Numbered from the stretch's first letter, positions 26,488 through 36,254 are shown. The stretch is 48,573 bases of DNA from Treponema sp. (GCA_031290455.1 JAITNP010000121.1:1-48573), one strand, 5' to 3'. The notes: generated by a model not told the origin, from the letters alone. Program-made: numbers and translations.

Positions 26488-26757
26488 CTACCGCGCCATG
26501 CTTGGAATCATGGAGAAAAGCCGGACCGTATAATCCCCCAGGGAAGAAAACATCCACCCCCCCAGGAATGCCAGAACCAGCAGTATGGTGATGACCTTGG
26601 GGACAAAGGTAAGGGTCTGTTCCTGAATCGAAGTCGTCGCCTGCAGGATAGCCACCACGAGGCCCACGATGAGGGCGGAAAAAAGCACCGGCCCCGCGAG
26701 GAGCAGCACTTCCATGATACCCCCGCGCAGGAGGGCGGTAATTTCACCGATACTCAT
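26488..26757 (-). CDS. fliQ: FliQ, export gate protein
   Basis: 89 residues with two membrane segments and the FliQ-type sequence VGLVVAILQATTSIQEQTLTFVPK. It assembles around FliP/FliR in the export gate. Starts 6 nt after the fliP stop, with TAGGGT upstream. Confidence 0.94.
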   Translation of the reverse strand: MSIGEITALLRGGIMEVLLLAGPVLFSALIVGLVVAILQATTSIQEQTLTFVPKVITILLVLAFLGGWMFSSLGDYTVRLFSMIPSMAR

Positions 26758-26763
26758 CCGACC

Positions 26764-27585
26764 CTACCCGAAAGAACGGACCAACTGGTCCGTCAGCATC
26801 CCCCATCCATCAACCAGAATAAAGAGGATGAGCTTGAAGGGCATGGAGATCATCACCGGGGGCAGCATGATCATCCCCATGGACATGAGCACACTGGCTA
26901 CCACCATGTCAATCACGATAAAGGGAATAAAGAGGAGTATCCCTATCTTAAAGGCAATCGTTAATTCATTCAGAATAAACGCGGGAATCAACACGTAGGT
27001 GGGCACATCCGCCAGGGTTTCAGGACGGTCAAGCCCCCGCATGGCCATGAAAAGCCGAATATTATCCGGGTTTCCCCGCATTTGACCATACATGAAGAGC
27101 CGCATGGGTTCTTCCGCTGCCCCGTAGGCCGCTTCCACAGAAATAGTCCCCTCCGCCAGGGGCTGGAAGGAATTCTTGTAGATCGTTTCAAAGGTAGGCC
27201 ACATGATGAAGATGGTCAAAAAGAGGGATATCCCCTGGATAACCTGATTCGGTGGGACTTGCTGGAGGGACAAAGCCCGTTTAACAAAATCCAGGACAAT
27301 GGAAATACGGAGAAAACTGGTCATCAGGATAATGATACTCGGCGCCAAGGAAAGGACCGTAACGAGGAGCAACAGTTGAAGGGAAAAGGCAACCTCCTGA
27401 CCGGTTTCGGGGGTCCTGATGGTGAGGTCAACGAAGGGAATCACCGGGACCGCCGCAGGGGCCGGAATGCCCCTGGTTCCCGGACTTGCCATATCTGGAA
27501 AAAGGGACGTCTGGGCTGAAACCGGCGCCCCGCCCAACAGAAGCACGAGATAAAAAGCCACTCCCCACAGGCCGGCGCGTTTCAT
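26764..27585 (-). CDS. fliP: FliP, export gate protein
   Basis: 273 residues with a cleavable signal peptide (to about PVSAQ), a short linker, and the FliP domain: membrane segments, LRISIVLDFVKRALSLQQVPPNQVI, and the C-terminal MGMIMLPPVMISMPFKLILF hallmark. Five copies form the gate core. GAGGGGG precedes ATG 27585, 3 nt after the fliO stop. Confidence 0.95.
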   Translation of the reverse strand: MKRAGLWGVAFYLVLLLGGAPVSAQTSLFPDMASPGTRGIPAPAAVPVIPFVDLTIRTPETGQEVAFSLQLLLLVTVLSLAPSIIILMTSFLRISIVLDFVKRALSLQQVPPNQVIQGISLFLTIFIMWPTFETIYKNSFQPLAEGTISVEAAYGAAEEPMRLFMYGQMRGNPDNIRLFMAMRGLDRPETLADVPTYVLIPAFILNELTIAFKIGILLFIPFIVIDMVVASVLMSMGMIMLPPVMISMPFKLILFILVDGWGMLTDQLVRSFG

Positions 27586-27588
27586 GAT

Positions 27589-28191
27589 CTAAAGCCCCCT
27601 CAACCGTTCCCGGCGCTTCCGGACATTTTCCGCTTTAATGCCCTGGGTAGCCGACACCCCGCCTCCCCCCAACCGACGCAATACCTGGGAAAAATCAAGC
27701 AATTTCGTGGTCCCGGTTTCAGCACTTTTTCGGGATTCATCAACCAGCATAGCATCTATCGTTTCCTGATCCGTAACCTCCGCTATAAGGGAGACTCCCC
27801 CCTCACCGGCTCCGACGAGCCATGCCTTAGAGCCAACCGATACCACCGCCGCCAAAACACCGGCTCCTACATGCACCCGGGCAAGCACCTTAAGATGGGG
27901 GTTCTTCTGTTCCAAAGGCCGGGAAACCCGCTTTAAAAAAAAGACAATCCCATAGATTGCCACCGCAACTAGGGCAAGGACCAGGATCATCCGGAGGATT
28001 AAAAAAAATGATACCCTCCCCTGGACCGGAACCGGCTCATCCACCCCTTCCCCCAGGACAAGGGCCCGCTCCCCCAAACGGCCCGGCGCTTCTACGGCCT
28101 GGCCAACCCCGTGAACCTGGCTTTCCTGTGTTTGCGCGGATAATCCAATACCGCTCAACAAACCACCGATCCCTATTAAAACCACGGCCAC
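27589..28191 (-). CDS. fliO: FliO/FliZ-type flagellar biosynthesis protein
   Basis: About 200 residues: a hydrophobic N-terminal signal, a periplasmic linker, one membrane segment (about 62-85) and a cytoplasmic beta domain (LKVLARVHVGAGVLAAVVSVGSKAWLVGAGEGGVSLIAEV) typical of FliO, the scaffold for FliP ring assembly. The start is uncertain: GTG 28191 lacks a clear Shine-Dalgarno, and a purine-rich GGGGGAGGGGAAG lies about 17 nt further upstream, which leaves room for a rare upstream start. Position before fliP supports the call. Confidence 0.82.
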   Translation of the reverse strand: MAVVLIGIGGLLSGIGLSAQTQESQVHGVGQAVEAPGRLGERALVLGEGVDEPVPVQGRVSFFLILRMILVLALVAVAIYGIVFFLKRVSRPLEQKNPHLKVLARVHVGAGVLAAVVSVGSKAWLVGAGEGGVSLIAEVTDQETIDAMLVDESRKSAETGTTKLLDFSQVLRRLGGGGVSATQGIKAENVRKRRERLRGL

Positions 28192-28239
28192 TATGATACG
28201 AAAAGGTCCCAGCTTCCCCTCCCCCGGTAGATTACCTGT

Positions 28240-29316
28240 TTAATTCATCTCATGCATTCTTTCCATCGAGGAAACGATTTCTGTAACCCGGACACCGAAG
28301 TTTTCATCAATTACCACCACTTCACCCTTGGCAATGAGCTTATGATTCACCAATATATCCACCGGTTCACCGGCAAGTTTATCCAGTTCTATGATGGTAC
28401 CTTCTCCCATTCCCAAAATTTCCTTGATAAGCTTCTTGGTACGTCCCAATTCCACGGTCATTTCCATGTAAACATCCATGATAAGACCGATATTTCCCTG
28501 TTCCTGAGCGGTAGGATGAGGCATCAGATTCGGGAACTGAACCGATTGCACATTCGTTTGCCCCATCCCCCCTGGCATACTTCCCCCCATACCTTGCATT
28601 CCTCCCGTCATGCTATGTGCGCCCGTACCAGGCATACTACCACCCCTAGAGGGCGCAGCCGTAGTTCCTCCCCCCTTGATGGCACGGACTATCCCCGCCG
28701 ATACACTCGAACCAAAGACCTCCCAGAGATCCTGCTTTTTTCCATCCCCCAGATCAACCTGATACCGGGCAACGGGAAAATCGTTCCCCGGAAGCGGAGC
28801 CGTGGCCTTGGGCATATTAACCGCCTCCGGAGAAATCGAAGCAATGGATTTATTGCCCGTCTTATTGGTCAGGGCAGTAATCAGGGTGCCTACCAACTGA
28901 GACCCCGTCTCACTGATGACCGACAAGGCCATTTCTTCCATCTTAACTTCATCTTCCGGGGTCTTCAACATAAGGCCGGCTATGGCCTTGGCCGTATCCT
29001 CAGGGAGGATCAACATGTGTTCCCCGGGAAACCCGGCATTGAAATCAGCCTTAATCACCGTAACCGTATCCGGGAGCTGCTCGAGCAGGACATCCCGATT
29101 GGCAAAAGATACCGCCGGCTTTCCGAGGGAAGCATTTTCTATTGACCCCGCGAGGGTAGCAGACAACCCATCCACGGCAGCGCCCAAAAAATTCTCCAAC
29201 GTTACCCGTTCATCCTCAGAACCTCTCGGCGCCACCGCTGAAGCAACACCACCACCAGCATCCCCCCCAGATAATAGTGCGTCAATTTCAGCCTGCGAAA
29301 GAGCGCCATCGCTCAT
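28240..29316 (-). CDS. fliY: FliY (FliN-type switch protein with CheC-like domain)
   Basis: 358 residues. The N-terminus MSDGALSQAEIDALLSGG resembles the conserved FliM/FliY start; the middle (about 60-200) is CheC-like, with KMEEMALSVISETGSQLVGT; a Gly/Met-rich linker follows (GGSMPGTGAHSMTGGM); the last 90 residues are FliN (MTVELGRTKKLIKEILGMGEGTIIELDKLAGEPVDILVN). It forms the C-ring of the switch. Its ATG overlaps the fliM stop; GGAGGAAGG precedes it. A proline-poor, Met-rich linker is typical of spirochete and Bacillus FliY. Confidence 0.9.
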   Translation of the reverse strand: MSDGALSQAEIDALLSGGDAGGGVASAVAPRGSEDERVTLENFLGAAVDGLSATLAGSIENASLGKPAVSFANRDVLLEQLPDTVTVIKADFNAGFPGEHMLILPEDTAKAIAGLMLKTPEDEVKMEEMALSVISETGSQLVGTLITALTNKTGNKSIASISPEAVNMPKATAPLPGNDFPVARYQVDLGDGKKQDLWEVFGSSVSAGIVRAIKGGGTTAAPSRGGSMPGTGAHSMTGGMQGMGGSMPGGMGQTNVQSVQFPNLMPHPTAQEQGNIGLIMDVYMEMTVELGRTKKLIKEILGMGEGTIIELDKLAGEPVDILVNHKLIAKGEVVVIDENFGVRVTEIVSSMERMHEMN

Positions 29317-30344
29317 AGTCCTTCCTCCCCATCAGATGTGAGTTCTTCGAAATCTTCCTGTTCAAGCTCCGCAATTTTTTTGGTAATCTGTACCGCCATT
29401 TTTTTTCCAATAACCCCGGGCCGACAAAGAAATTTCTTTTTACTACCAATATTAAGGGAATAAGGGTCCCCAATAAGGGTGTTGTAGAGGCATACCACAT
29501 CCCCTACTTGCAGGGCAAGCACATCCCTGACCGGTACCTGTATCTTCCCTATTTCAGCTACTACATTAACATCGACGGTTGCGAGCTTTTCCTTAAGTAT
29601 ATTAAGGTTTTCCGTGGTGGTTCCCCGGCGCACTGAAGAATACCAGAACTGGGCAGACAGTTTCCCAATGATCGGTTCAATCGTCAGGTAGGGTATGCAA
29701 AAGTTCATCATCCCCTCCACATCCCCCACCTTGGTTTCCAGGGTTACGAGGATCACCATTTCCGTGGGCGGAACTATCTGGGCGAATTGGGGGTTCGTGT
29801 CGATCTGGCCCAGCCGGGGTCGCAAATCAATGACCGTGGTCCAGGCTTCCCGCATATTCCCCAGGATCCGGACAATAATCCCTTCCATAACCGAGGTTTC
29901 GATGTCCGTCAGCTCATGCTGGGCCTTGATACTTTCCCCGGTACCGCCGAAAAGCCGATCAATGATGGAAAAGGTGATCGCCGGATCGATTTCCAGGATG
30001 GCGTTTCCCTTTAAGGGGTCCATATTGATAATCGCCAGGGTAGTCGGCGTTGGGATGGATCGGATGAATTCCTCGTAGGTCAACTGATCCACTGACGCCA
30101 CATGCACATGCACCATGCTCCGCAGATTGGCGGAAAGACTCGTGGTGGTTAAACGCGCAAAGGTCTCGTGCATGATCGAGACCGTACGGATCTGTTCTTT
30201 AGAAAATTTATCCGGTCGTTTAAAATCATATATCTTGATTTTACGGGTATCCGCCGCAGGCTTAAAATCCTCCGGCTCGGTATCCCCGGCATTTATCGCG
30301 GTTAGTAATTGATCAATTTCATCCTGGGACAGAACTTCGGTCAT
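29313..30344 (-). CDS. fliM: FliM, flagellar switch protein
   Basis: 343 residues. The CheY-P-binding N-terminus LSQDEIDQLLTAIN, the CheC-like middle domain with the GGTGES sequence, and the C-terminal FliN-like domain (about 255-330) are in order. It forms the C-ring with FliG and FliY. AAGGGT precedes ATG 30344. It is separated from fliL by 206 nt that carry an inverted repeat. Confidence 0.94.
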   Translation of the reverse strand: MTEVLSQDEIDQLLTAINAGDTEPEDFKPAADTRKIKIYDFKRPDKFSKEQIRTVSIMHETFARLTTTSLSANLRSMVHVHVASVDQLTYEEFIRSIPTPTTLAIINMDPLKGNAILEIDPAITFSIIDRLFGGTGESIKAQHELTDIETSVMEGIIVRILGNMREAWTTVIDLRPRLGQIDTNPQFAQIVPPTEMVILVTLETKVGDVEGMMNFCIPYLTIEPIIGKLSAQFWYSSVRRGTTTENLNILKEKLATVDVNVVAEIGKIQVPVRDVLALQVGDVVCLYNTLIGDPYSLNIGSKKKFLCRPGVIGKKMAVQITKKIAELEQEDFEELTSDGEEGL

Positions 30345-30398
30345 ACCCTTATTCCCCGGACATGCTCAAAAATATCCGGCTCCTCCAATTATATGTAT

Positions 30399-30434
30399 TT
30401 ATCAGGTATGTAATTTTATAGTACTACCTGATAA
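30399..30434. repeat. perfect 10-bp inverted repeat between fliL and fliM
   Basis: TTATCAGGTA (30399-30408) and TACCTGATAA (30425-30434) are exact inverted copies separated by 16 AT-rich nt. It lies in the only long gap (206 nt) inside the operon. It could be a hairpin in the mRNA or a dyad operator; no T-run follows on the minus strand. Several AT-rich -10-like hexamers are nearby, but no convincing full promoter. Confidence 0.65.
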
Positions 30435-30550
30435 TAGGGAGTATAAACTACTTTCTACAAAATTTCAATCAAGGAACATCCAAATTGATAAAAATTTTGA
30501 ACATTCCCTACCGAAAAGTCAAGAATTTCCCCCACTCCCCCGTACACCGA

Positions 30551-31114
30551 TTACATTTCCATGGCGTCAAGCTGATTAAACAGGATCGTCCGGGCCTTTG
30601 CCGTATTAAGGATCCGGGTGTTCAAAAGCTCAATGATTTCCTGTTTCAACCGGGCTTCATTTTCAGGCTGCAACTCTGCCGCGTATTTACTGCTGAAATA
30701 ACTCCGCACAAAATCCCGCAGCTCATACAGGCGTCCGGTTAATTCCGTCGCGGCGGCATTATCATTCAGATCATAGCCGATGACCATATCAATGACCACC
30801 GCATAGGGGGTAGGATCCTTAGTACGGGCCCGTACCGTGCCAATGGCGGTAAACATGGAATACTGGGGCCGGGTCCCAATATAGGAGAAATTTTCCGGGA
30901 TTACCGTCTGAGATTTCCCCCCCTTATTAAGAATATTAAAGGTAACCACCGCCACCGTTACGATAAACGCCAATGCCCCCAGCCCTATGGCGACAAATTT
31001 GAGTAAAGTAGGCAATAACGCAACTAAACCGGAAACCTTTTTTTTCTTAGAGGCCCCCTCTTCCCCCGAGGCTTCACCACTCTCCATATTCAGGTCCTCA
31101 TGATTATCAGACAT
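30551..31114 (-). CDS. fliL: FliL, stator-associated protein
   Basis: 187 residues. One membrane segment (about 33-55) is followed by the periplasmic FliL domain (about 85-185; ending in LLNTRILNTAKARTILFNQLDAMEM). FliL forms rings around stators and supports periplasmic flagellar function in spirochetes. GGAGG is 9 nt before ATG 31114. The N-terminal cytoplasmic tail is acidic. Confidence 0.9.
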   Translation of the reverse strand: MSDNHEDLNMESGEASGEEGASKKKKVSGLVALLPTLLKFVAIGLGALAFIVTVAVVTFNILNKGGKSQTVIPENFSYIGTRPQYSMFTAIGTVRARTKDPTPYAVVIDMVIGYDLNDNAAATELTGRLYELRDFVRSYFSSKYAAELQPENEARLKQEIIELLNTRILNTAKARTILFNQLDAMEM

Positions 31115-31172
31115 GCCCTGTTACCTCCAAATCATTATTTCTATAGTATTATACAATGCGGAACTCCGCACT

Positions 31173-31907
31173 CTATAAATGTCCCTCATCAAGGATGATA
31201 ATATCAACCCGCCGATTATACGCCCTGCCCTCAGGGGTATCATTAGTACTTATCGGCACCGTATCGGCAAATCCCGCCACCTGGAAGCGCTTTTCCTCAA
31301 CCCCAATATCGGTCAGATAATGGAGTACCGCTATGGACCGGGCGGTAGAAAGTTCCCAGTTCGATTCCCACGGCCCGGCGGGGTCTATCGGAACCGCGTC
31401 GGTATGGCCTTCTATCCTGAATTTTCTGCCCCGCACTTCATCGGAATTCAAGAGACTCGCCAAACGGAGGAGCATCTCCCGGGTTTCTTCTATGTTGATA
31501 GTAGCGCTGGCAGGATTAAAAAAAGCGTCCGAAGCAAGGCTGATGATGATACCCCGTTCATCCTGGGTTACCTGTACCTGATTTCTATTGGTTCTGATTT
31601 CAGGATTAAAAAGACTCACCGCCTTCCGCAGTGCAGAACCCATGGACCGGCCCCTATCCGTAGAAGGCAGGGACATGATGCTATTCCCCAGTTCAGCGCT
31701 CTTACCGCTGGAAATGGTATTACCCCCGGTTGAAGCGCCCATGCCGATATTGGATAGGGCAGAAATAAAAGCCGCCATTTCTCCGGGATCGACATCGCTC
31801 GGGTCGAAAAGGGCAACAAAGAAGCAGAGCAACAGGGTAACCATATCGGAATAAGTTACGATCCAGTCCCCTTTTACCCCTTCATCTTCTCTTTTTTTTC
31901 GTGCCAT
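31173..31907 (-). CDS. motB: MotB, stator protein
   Basis: 244 residues. A single membrane segment holds the proton-binding Asp (Asp21 in YSDMVTLLLCFFVALF); a plug region follows, and the C-terminal OmpA-like peptidoglycan-binding domain (FRIEGHTDAVPI, WELSTARSIAVLHYL, NRRVDIIIL) anchors the stator. It starts 3 nt after the motA stop. Confidence 0.95.
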   Translation of the reverse strand: MARKKREDEGVKGDWIVTYSDMVTLLLCFFVALFDPSDVDPGEMAAFISALSNIGMGASTGGNTISSGKSAELGNSIMSLPSTDRGRSMGSALRKAVSLFNPEIRTNRNQVQVTQDERGIIISLASDAFFNPASATINIEETREMLLRLASLLNSDEVRGRKFRIEGHTDAVPIDPAGPWESNWELSTARSIAVLHYLTDIGVEEKRFQVAGFADTVPISTNDTPEGRAYNRRVDIIILDEGHL

Positions 31908-31910
31908 AGC

Positions 31911-32693
31911 TTAATCCAGCCCTGCTGCCGCTTGCGCCGCCTTACGATCCCCCGGGGTAAGGTATGCAAGCAACTTCGTTTGCAAGACCCGGGTGTTTTC
32001 TCCGGCCTGGATAGAGAGGATCCCTTCAATGATCATTTCCTTTACCTTGGTTTCCATGGCATCCCGGGTTTTGAGCTTCCCCGAGAGGGGAATCATGATG
32101 AGGTTGGCAATCATGGCCCCATAGAGGGTGGTGATAAGGGCAACCGCCATGTTGGGTCCCAGGGCGCTTTTATCCTCCAGGTTTTTCAACATGGCTATGA
32201 GGCCGATAACGGTCCCCAACATCCCAAGCCCCGGAGCCAGGGTACCCCACATGTTGACCACCCCAATTTTATCACTATGCCGCCCCTGGATTTGATTTAA
32301 TTCACTTTCAAGGAGTTCCCGGATTATCGGCCCTTCGGTACCGTCCACCACGAGGCGCATCCCGTTCTTCATAAACTCATCATCCAAATCTTCCAGTTCC
32401 TCTTCCAAGGCCAGGAGGCCCTCTCGCCGGGCTTTTTCGGAAAAGGACAGGAGCTTCTTGATGACCTCCTGCTCGTTGAAATTCGGAATCTTCATAGCAA
32501 GCCCCAGGGTACTGAACACCCCTAATGCTCCGGGAACGGTGCAAAACGTAAAAAGCCCAAAATAAGAACCCATGACGGTCATGAAAAAGGACGGAAGGTC
32601 CATATAGGTTAGTATGGTCCCCCCGGAGGTATAGATTGCCATGACGGTCATGGCAAAGCAACCGGCTAATCCAATGATGGTTGCTATGTTCAT
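31911..32693 (-). CDS. motA: MotA, stator protein
   Basis: 260 residues with four membrane segments and the typical cytoplasmic loop (about 65-140). The Pro-containing TM3-TM4 region reads WGTLAPGLGMLGTVIGLIAML and ALITTLYGAMIANLIMIPLSGKL. Together with MotB it forms the ion-driven stator. AGGAGT precedes ATG 32693, 7 nt after the flbD stop. Confidence 0.95.
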   Translation of the reverse strand: MNIATIIGLAGCFAMTVMAIYTSGGTILTYMDLPSFFMTVMGSYFGLFTFCTVPGALGVFSTLGLAMKIPNFNEQEVIKKLLSFSEKARREGLLALEEELEDLDDEFMKNGMRLVVDGTEGPIIRELLESELNQIQGRHSDKIGVVNMWGTLAPGLGMLGTVIGLIAMLKNLEDKSALGPNMAVALITTLYGAMIANLIMIPLSGKLKTRDAMETKVKEMIIEGILSIQAGENTRVLQTKLLAYLTPGDRKAAQAAAGLD

Positions 32694-32700
32694 AAATTAC

Positions 32701-32898
32701 TCACTCCTCATTTTTAAAGGCGCCGATCTGTCGGCGGTATTCAACGATTCGTTCTAGCACCACGGGCACCTCTTCCAGGACAATCAGGTGCTTCCCCGAC
32801 AACATGAGCAGATTAGTATCCGGCTTAACGTCAATGGATTCAATCTGATGAGGATTGATGTAGTATTCGGTACCGTTAAGCCTCGTTACTTTAATCAT
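32701..32898 (-). CDS. flbD: FlbD, small flagellar protein
   Basis: 65 residues, matching the FlbD family in length and sequence (MIKVTRLNGTEYYINPHQIESID, then GKHLIVLEEV). FlbD lies between flgE and motA in spirochete and Gram-positive flagellar operons; its function is unknown. The spacing to both neighbours is under 10 nt. Not related to the Caulobacter FlbD regulator. Confidence 0.9.
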   Translation of the reverse strand: MIKVTRLNGTEYYINPHQIESIDVKPDTNLLMLSGKHLIVLEEVPVVLERIVEYRRQIGAFKNEE

Positions 32899-32906
32899 CG
32901 AACAGC

Positions 32907-34316
32907 CTACCGTTTAAGGCTCAGAAGTTCCTGCAAGAGCTGATCCGCAGTCTGTATGGTCCGGGAATTCGCCTGGAACCCCCGCTGGGTAACGATCATG
33001 TCGGTGAATTGCTCGGCCATGTCCACATTGGACATTTCCAGGGTTCCCGCAATAAGTTTGCCCTTTCCCGCTATTCCCGAAGGGCCGATATTGGCCTCCC
33101 CTGAGTTATTGGAAACCACAAAGTTACTATCCCCGGATTTTTCAAGCCCTCCCTGGTTGGTGAAACTGGCCAGGGCAATCTGGCCCAGCGTCCGGTTCGT
33201 ACCATTGGAATATACCCCGGTAATGACCCCGCTCTGGGCTATTTTGAAGTTCTCAAGGTACCCCATGGTATAGCCGTCCTGCGACACTGCCTTGGAAGAA
33301 CTCGCCTCGGCAAACTGGGTCACGGAATTGACAAAGCCCCCCACGGTTCCCAGGTTGAGGGAGAATACCTGCCGTACCGGGACGTCATCTTCCCCGGGGA
33401 CGGTATTCGGTACATCGTAGGCCACATTCATGAACACATTCCCCGCACCGCCGGATTCATTTCCATCGCCATCAACGGTACTCACCAGGGTTCCGTTATT
33501 GGAAAAGTTTATCATAAAGTTAACGTTTCCCCCGGCCGCCGGAGCCTCATCCCCAAGACCAACCGTGGTGTTGGTGCCCCCTGCAACTTCGGGGTCCACA
33601 TTCACCACCGCGTTCCAACTATTGGGGGTATCCTGATTCTGAACCCGGGTAAGGGTTACCTGTAAGGTATGTTCCGCTCCAAAGGTATCGTAAATCTTAA
33701 TGGCAGTATTCCAGGTTCCATTGGCAACCTCCAGGGGAGAAGCCCCTTCGGCGGGTATTACCGGGGTCCGTTTATCCAGGTTACAGGCAAAGTTGACCGC
33801 GGTGGTCGCCCGGGCAGGATCCTTGGATCCCACGGGGATCAGCAGATCTTCCACTTCCCCCGACACATTCAGTACCGGAACCCCATCCACCTCCCGGGCC
33901 ATCCAGCCCTGAACCCGCATACCATTGGCAGGATTCACCAGGGTACCATTCTGATCGAGGTTAAAGGCCCCGGCCCTGGTAAAAAAGGAATTCCCGCCAT
34001 CCTTTAAGATGAAAAATCCCGTGCCCTGAATGGCCAAATCCGTCCCCACTCCGGTGGACTGGAGCGACCCCTGGCCATGAACCGTATCAATGGCAGCGAT
34101 GGACATCCCCAGGCCCACTTCCTTGGGGTTTACCCCCCCTACCTCCTCGGTAGGCCGGGAAGCACCCTGCAACTGTTGATACAGCAGGTCCTGAAAATTG
34201 ACCCGCCCCTTTTTAAATCCCATGGTATTGATATTGGCTATGTTGTTACCAATCACATCCATCCGGGTTTGATGATTCTGAAGCCCCGATACACCGGAAA
34301 ACAATGACCGCATCAT
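32907..34316 (-). CDS. flgE: FlgE, flagellar hook protein
   Basis: 469 residues. D0/D1 helices at both ends ([71 protein letters not shown]) surround the D1/D2 beta domains. The spirochete lysinoalanine pair is present: Lys165 (PVGSK) and Cys178 (FAC), the same numbers as described for Treponema denticola FlgE. Those residues cross-link neighbouring hook subunits. GAGGAGT lies 8 nt before ATG 34316. Confidence 0.95.
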   Translation of the reverse strand: MMRSLFSGVSGLQNHQTRMDVIGNNIANINTMGFKKGRVNFQDLLYQQLQGASRPTEEVGGVNPKEVGLGMSIAAIDTVHGQGSLQSTGVGTDLAIQGTGFFILKDGGNSFFTRAGAFNLDQNGTLVNPANGMRVQGWMAREVDGVPVLNVSGEVEDLLIPVGSKDPARATTAVNFACNLDKRTPVIPAEGASPLEVANGTWNTAIKIYDTFGAEHTLQVTLTRVQNQDTPNSWNAVVNVDPEVAGGTNTTVGLGDEAPAAGGNVNFMINFSNNGTLVSTVDGDGNESGGAGNVFMNVAYDVPNTVPGEDDVPVRQVFSLNLGTVGGFVNSVTQFAEASSSKAVSQDGYTMGYLENFKIAQSGVITGVYSNGTNRTLGQIALASFTNQGGLEKSGDSNFVVSNNSGEANIGPSGIAGKGKLIAGTLEMSNVDMAEQFTDMIVTQRGFQANSRTIQTADQLLQELLSLKR

Positions 34317-34322
34317 ATCGCA

Positions 34323-34760
34323 TTACTCCTCAAATACCTTTGTTACCTGGTCCCATTGATAATAGGTCCCATTTACCAGCACTGCAGGCACGGCGCCTCT
34401 GGTTACTGCCTTAACCGTACCCTGAATAAGCTCTTCCCCTGCCGCTACTTCTACGGATTTTCCCAAAGCCCCCACCGCTTCATTGCCTGCAAGCATCTGC
34501 GTGAGCCGGGAAAAATCAGTGGCCATGCTGGTCATTTGGTCCAGAGTAGAAAACTGAGCCATCTGGGCGATAAATTCTTTATCCTCCATGGGAGCCGTTG
34601 GGTCCTGATAGGAGAGCTGGGTGATAAGGATCTTTAAAAAATCATCCTTCCCAAGATTCTGCTGCGGATTTTTCCCCTGATTTATTGTACTGTTGTGTTC
34701 TTTCACAATGTGGGCGATATCCGCCTGCTCTTGTGCACCAAGAATCGCTTGAAGTGCCAT
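34323..34760 (-). CDS. flgD: FlgD, hook cap protein
   Basis: 145 residues, the short FlgD type. The N-terminal cap signature reads LGKDDFLKILITQLSYQDPTAPMEDKEFIAQMAQFSTLDQM. FlgD caps the growing hook. TAGGAGC, which contains the fliK stop, precedes ATG 34760. The Ig-like domain of longer FlgDs is shortened here. Confidence 0.92.
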   Translation of the reverse strand: MALQAILGAQEQADIAHIVKEHNSTINQGKNPQQNLGKDDFLKILITQLSYQDPTAPMEDKEFIAQMAQFSTLDQMTSMATDFSRLTQMLAGNEAVGALGKSVEVAAGEELIQGTVKAVTRGAVPAVLVNGTYYQWDQVTKVFEE

Positions 34761-34769
34761 ACTTCGCTC

Positions 34770-36254
34770 CTATGCCAGCATATTGATCGGGATATAATCC
34801 TCCCGGACCCATCCCGTCGAATCGACGCTCCCTGCGGTCTCCGGGTATGCCCCCGATTCCGCATCCGGGGCATAAATGGACGCGACAAACCGTTCCGAAA
34901 AGAAAGGAGTCGCCTCCTCCCCATTCCCCTGTTGATCCGCCCCGTTTCCATTACCGGAAGCAAGGGCCGTATCAAGGCTTGTCTCCGCAAAGCCCGAATC
35001 CCTGAACGCCTGTTCCAGGGAATGTACTTCCCGTTCAAATGCCCGGAGGGCTTCATCGCTTTCCACGATAATGTGCCCCGTTACCTTGTTTTCGGCCATT
35101 TCAAGTTGTATCTTTACAGTTCCCAGCGATTCCGGTCGAAGGGAGAGGCGGATGGTCCCCGCTCCTCCGTCCTTTAAAACAACCGACGCCTGGCGAACTA
35201 TATCACCGTTCAGATTTTCATGCAGTTCCCGGGCCAGGATATCCTCAAAGGCCCGGGCAGGATGATTTCCCTCGATATGCTCATGGTCCCCCTGGCTGTT
35301 TGACTCAGAACGAAGTTCCACCAGGAGTTCCGCATCATTACCACCGGATGCCGGCCTTGATTCCCCGGCAACCTTAAGACCCTGCTCCCCCTCGGGAGTG
35401 GCGGTTTCCTGGGAGCGAAGGTCCCGAACTTCCAGCCCCAGGCGTTCCCGCCGCTTATCCTTGGCCTTGGCATCGGAAAGCCGTGCATTGGTAAGACTTG
35501 TCTTTTCATCCCCTGGCGTCTGCCGGCCCTGCCCGGAAACTGACGAAACCAGCGCGGTCCCGGTTTCCGAATCCGTTTTCCGGGGCATGGCACCGGTAAC
35601 CTTCCGGGGGCCTTCTTTTTCAGTGTTTTTCCGCCCCGTCCGGTTCTGATCTTCGGCTTTAAGCAAAGCTTTGGCAGTTTCCTCCTCGGTCGTATAGGCC
35701 GGGGTTTTCATCCCCCCCTTGAGACCGGTGTTAACCGCCGGGGCATCCTCACCCCGAGAGAAGGCAACGTTTGTCTTGGTTCCACCGCCGTGCAGAGGAA
35801 TTGCCCTATTTTTTTCCGGAGCATTGACGGCACGCGAAAGGGAACCGGTACTTCGAACAGGTTCCAGGGGTATCTTTGCTTCCGTATGGACCACCAGGCC
35901 GGATACCGACAGAGGCATTTCACCGGACACCCCCCCGGAGGCATCACGTGCCCCTTCTCCAGCCCCGGTCTTTTTCGAGGACTTTGCTTCCGGTACAATG
36001 GGTACGGCTTTTTTCCCACCCTTCAAAGCGGTCTTGAGCTGCGCCTCCGCACCCTCCTGGGTGATTCCTGCAAACAGCCCCGCTTCGGTCATAACCGCTT
36101 CACCGGGGCCTTGTTTAGCATTCCGGCCTAATCCCTCCAGAAGCTTGGCAAACACCCCAAGCCGGTCGTGTTTAACAGACTTCGCGGTACCAGTCTTTGA
36201 TGGTTCCCCGCTTTGATCCGAGGGATGCGCATAAATTGGGGGGGATACGTTCAT
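34770..36254 (-). CDS. fliK: FliK, hook-length control protein
   Basis: 494 residues from ATG 36254 (GGAGG upstream; the track's TTG 36257 adds one codon). The long N-terminal part is low-complexity, rich in Gly, Lys, Glu, Ala and Thr, and probably unfolded, as expected of a molecular ruler. The C-terminal 110 residues hold the conserved FliK domain (LKDGGAGTIRLSLRPESLGTVKIQLEMAENKVTGHIIVES), which meets FlhB to switch export. In treponemes the equivalent gene is called tap1. Confidence 0.88.
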   Translation of the reverse strand: MNVSPPIYAHPSDQSGEPSKTGTAKSVKHDRLGVFAKLLEGLGRNAKQGPGEAVMTEAGLFAGITQEGAEAQLKTALKGGKKAVPIVPEAKSSKKTGAGEGARDASGGVSGEMPLSVSGLVVHTEAKIPLEPVRSTGSLSRAVNAPEKNRAIPLHGGGTKTNVAFSRGEDAPAVNTGLKGGMKTPAYTTEEETAKALLKAEDQNRTGRKNTEKEGPRKVTGAMPRKTDSETGTALVSSVSGQGRQTPGDEKTSLTNARLSDAKAKDKRRERLGLEVRDLRSQETATPEGEQGLKVAGESRPASGGNDAELLVELRSESNSQGDHEHIEGNHPARAFEDILARELHENLNGDIVRQASVVLKDGGAGTIRLSLRPESLGTVKIQLEMAENKVTGHIIVESDEALRAFEREVHSLEQAFRDSGFAETSLDTALASGNGNGADQQGNGEEATPFFSERFVASIYAPDAESGAYPETAGSVDSTGWVREDYIPINMLA

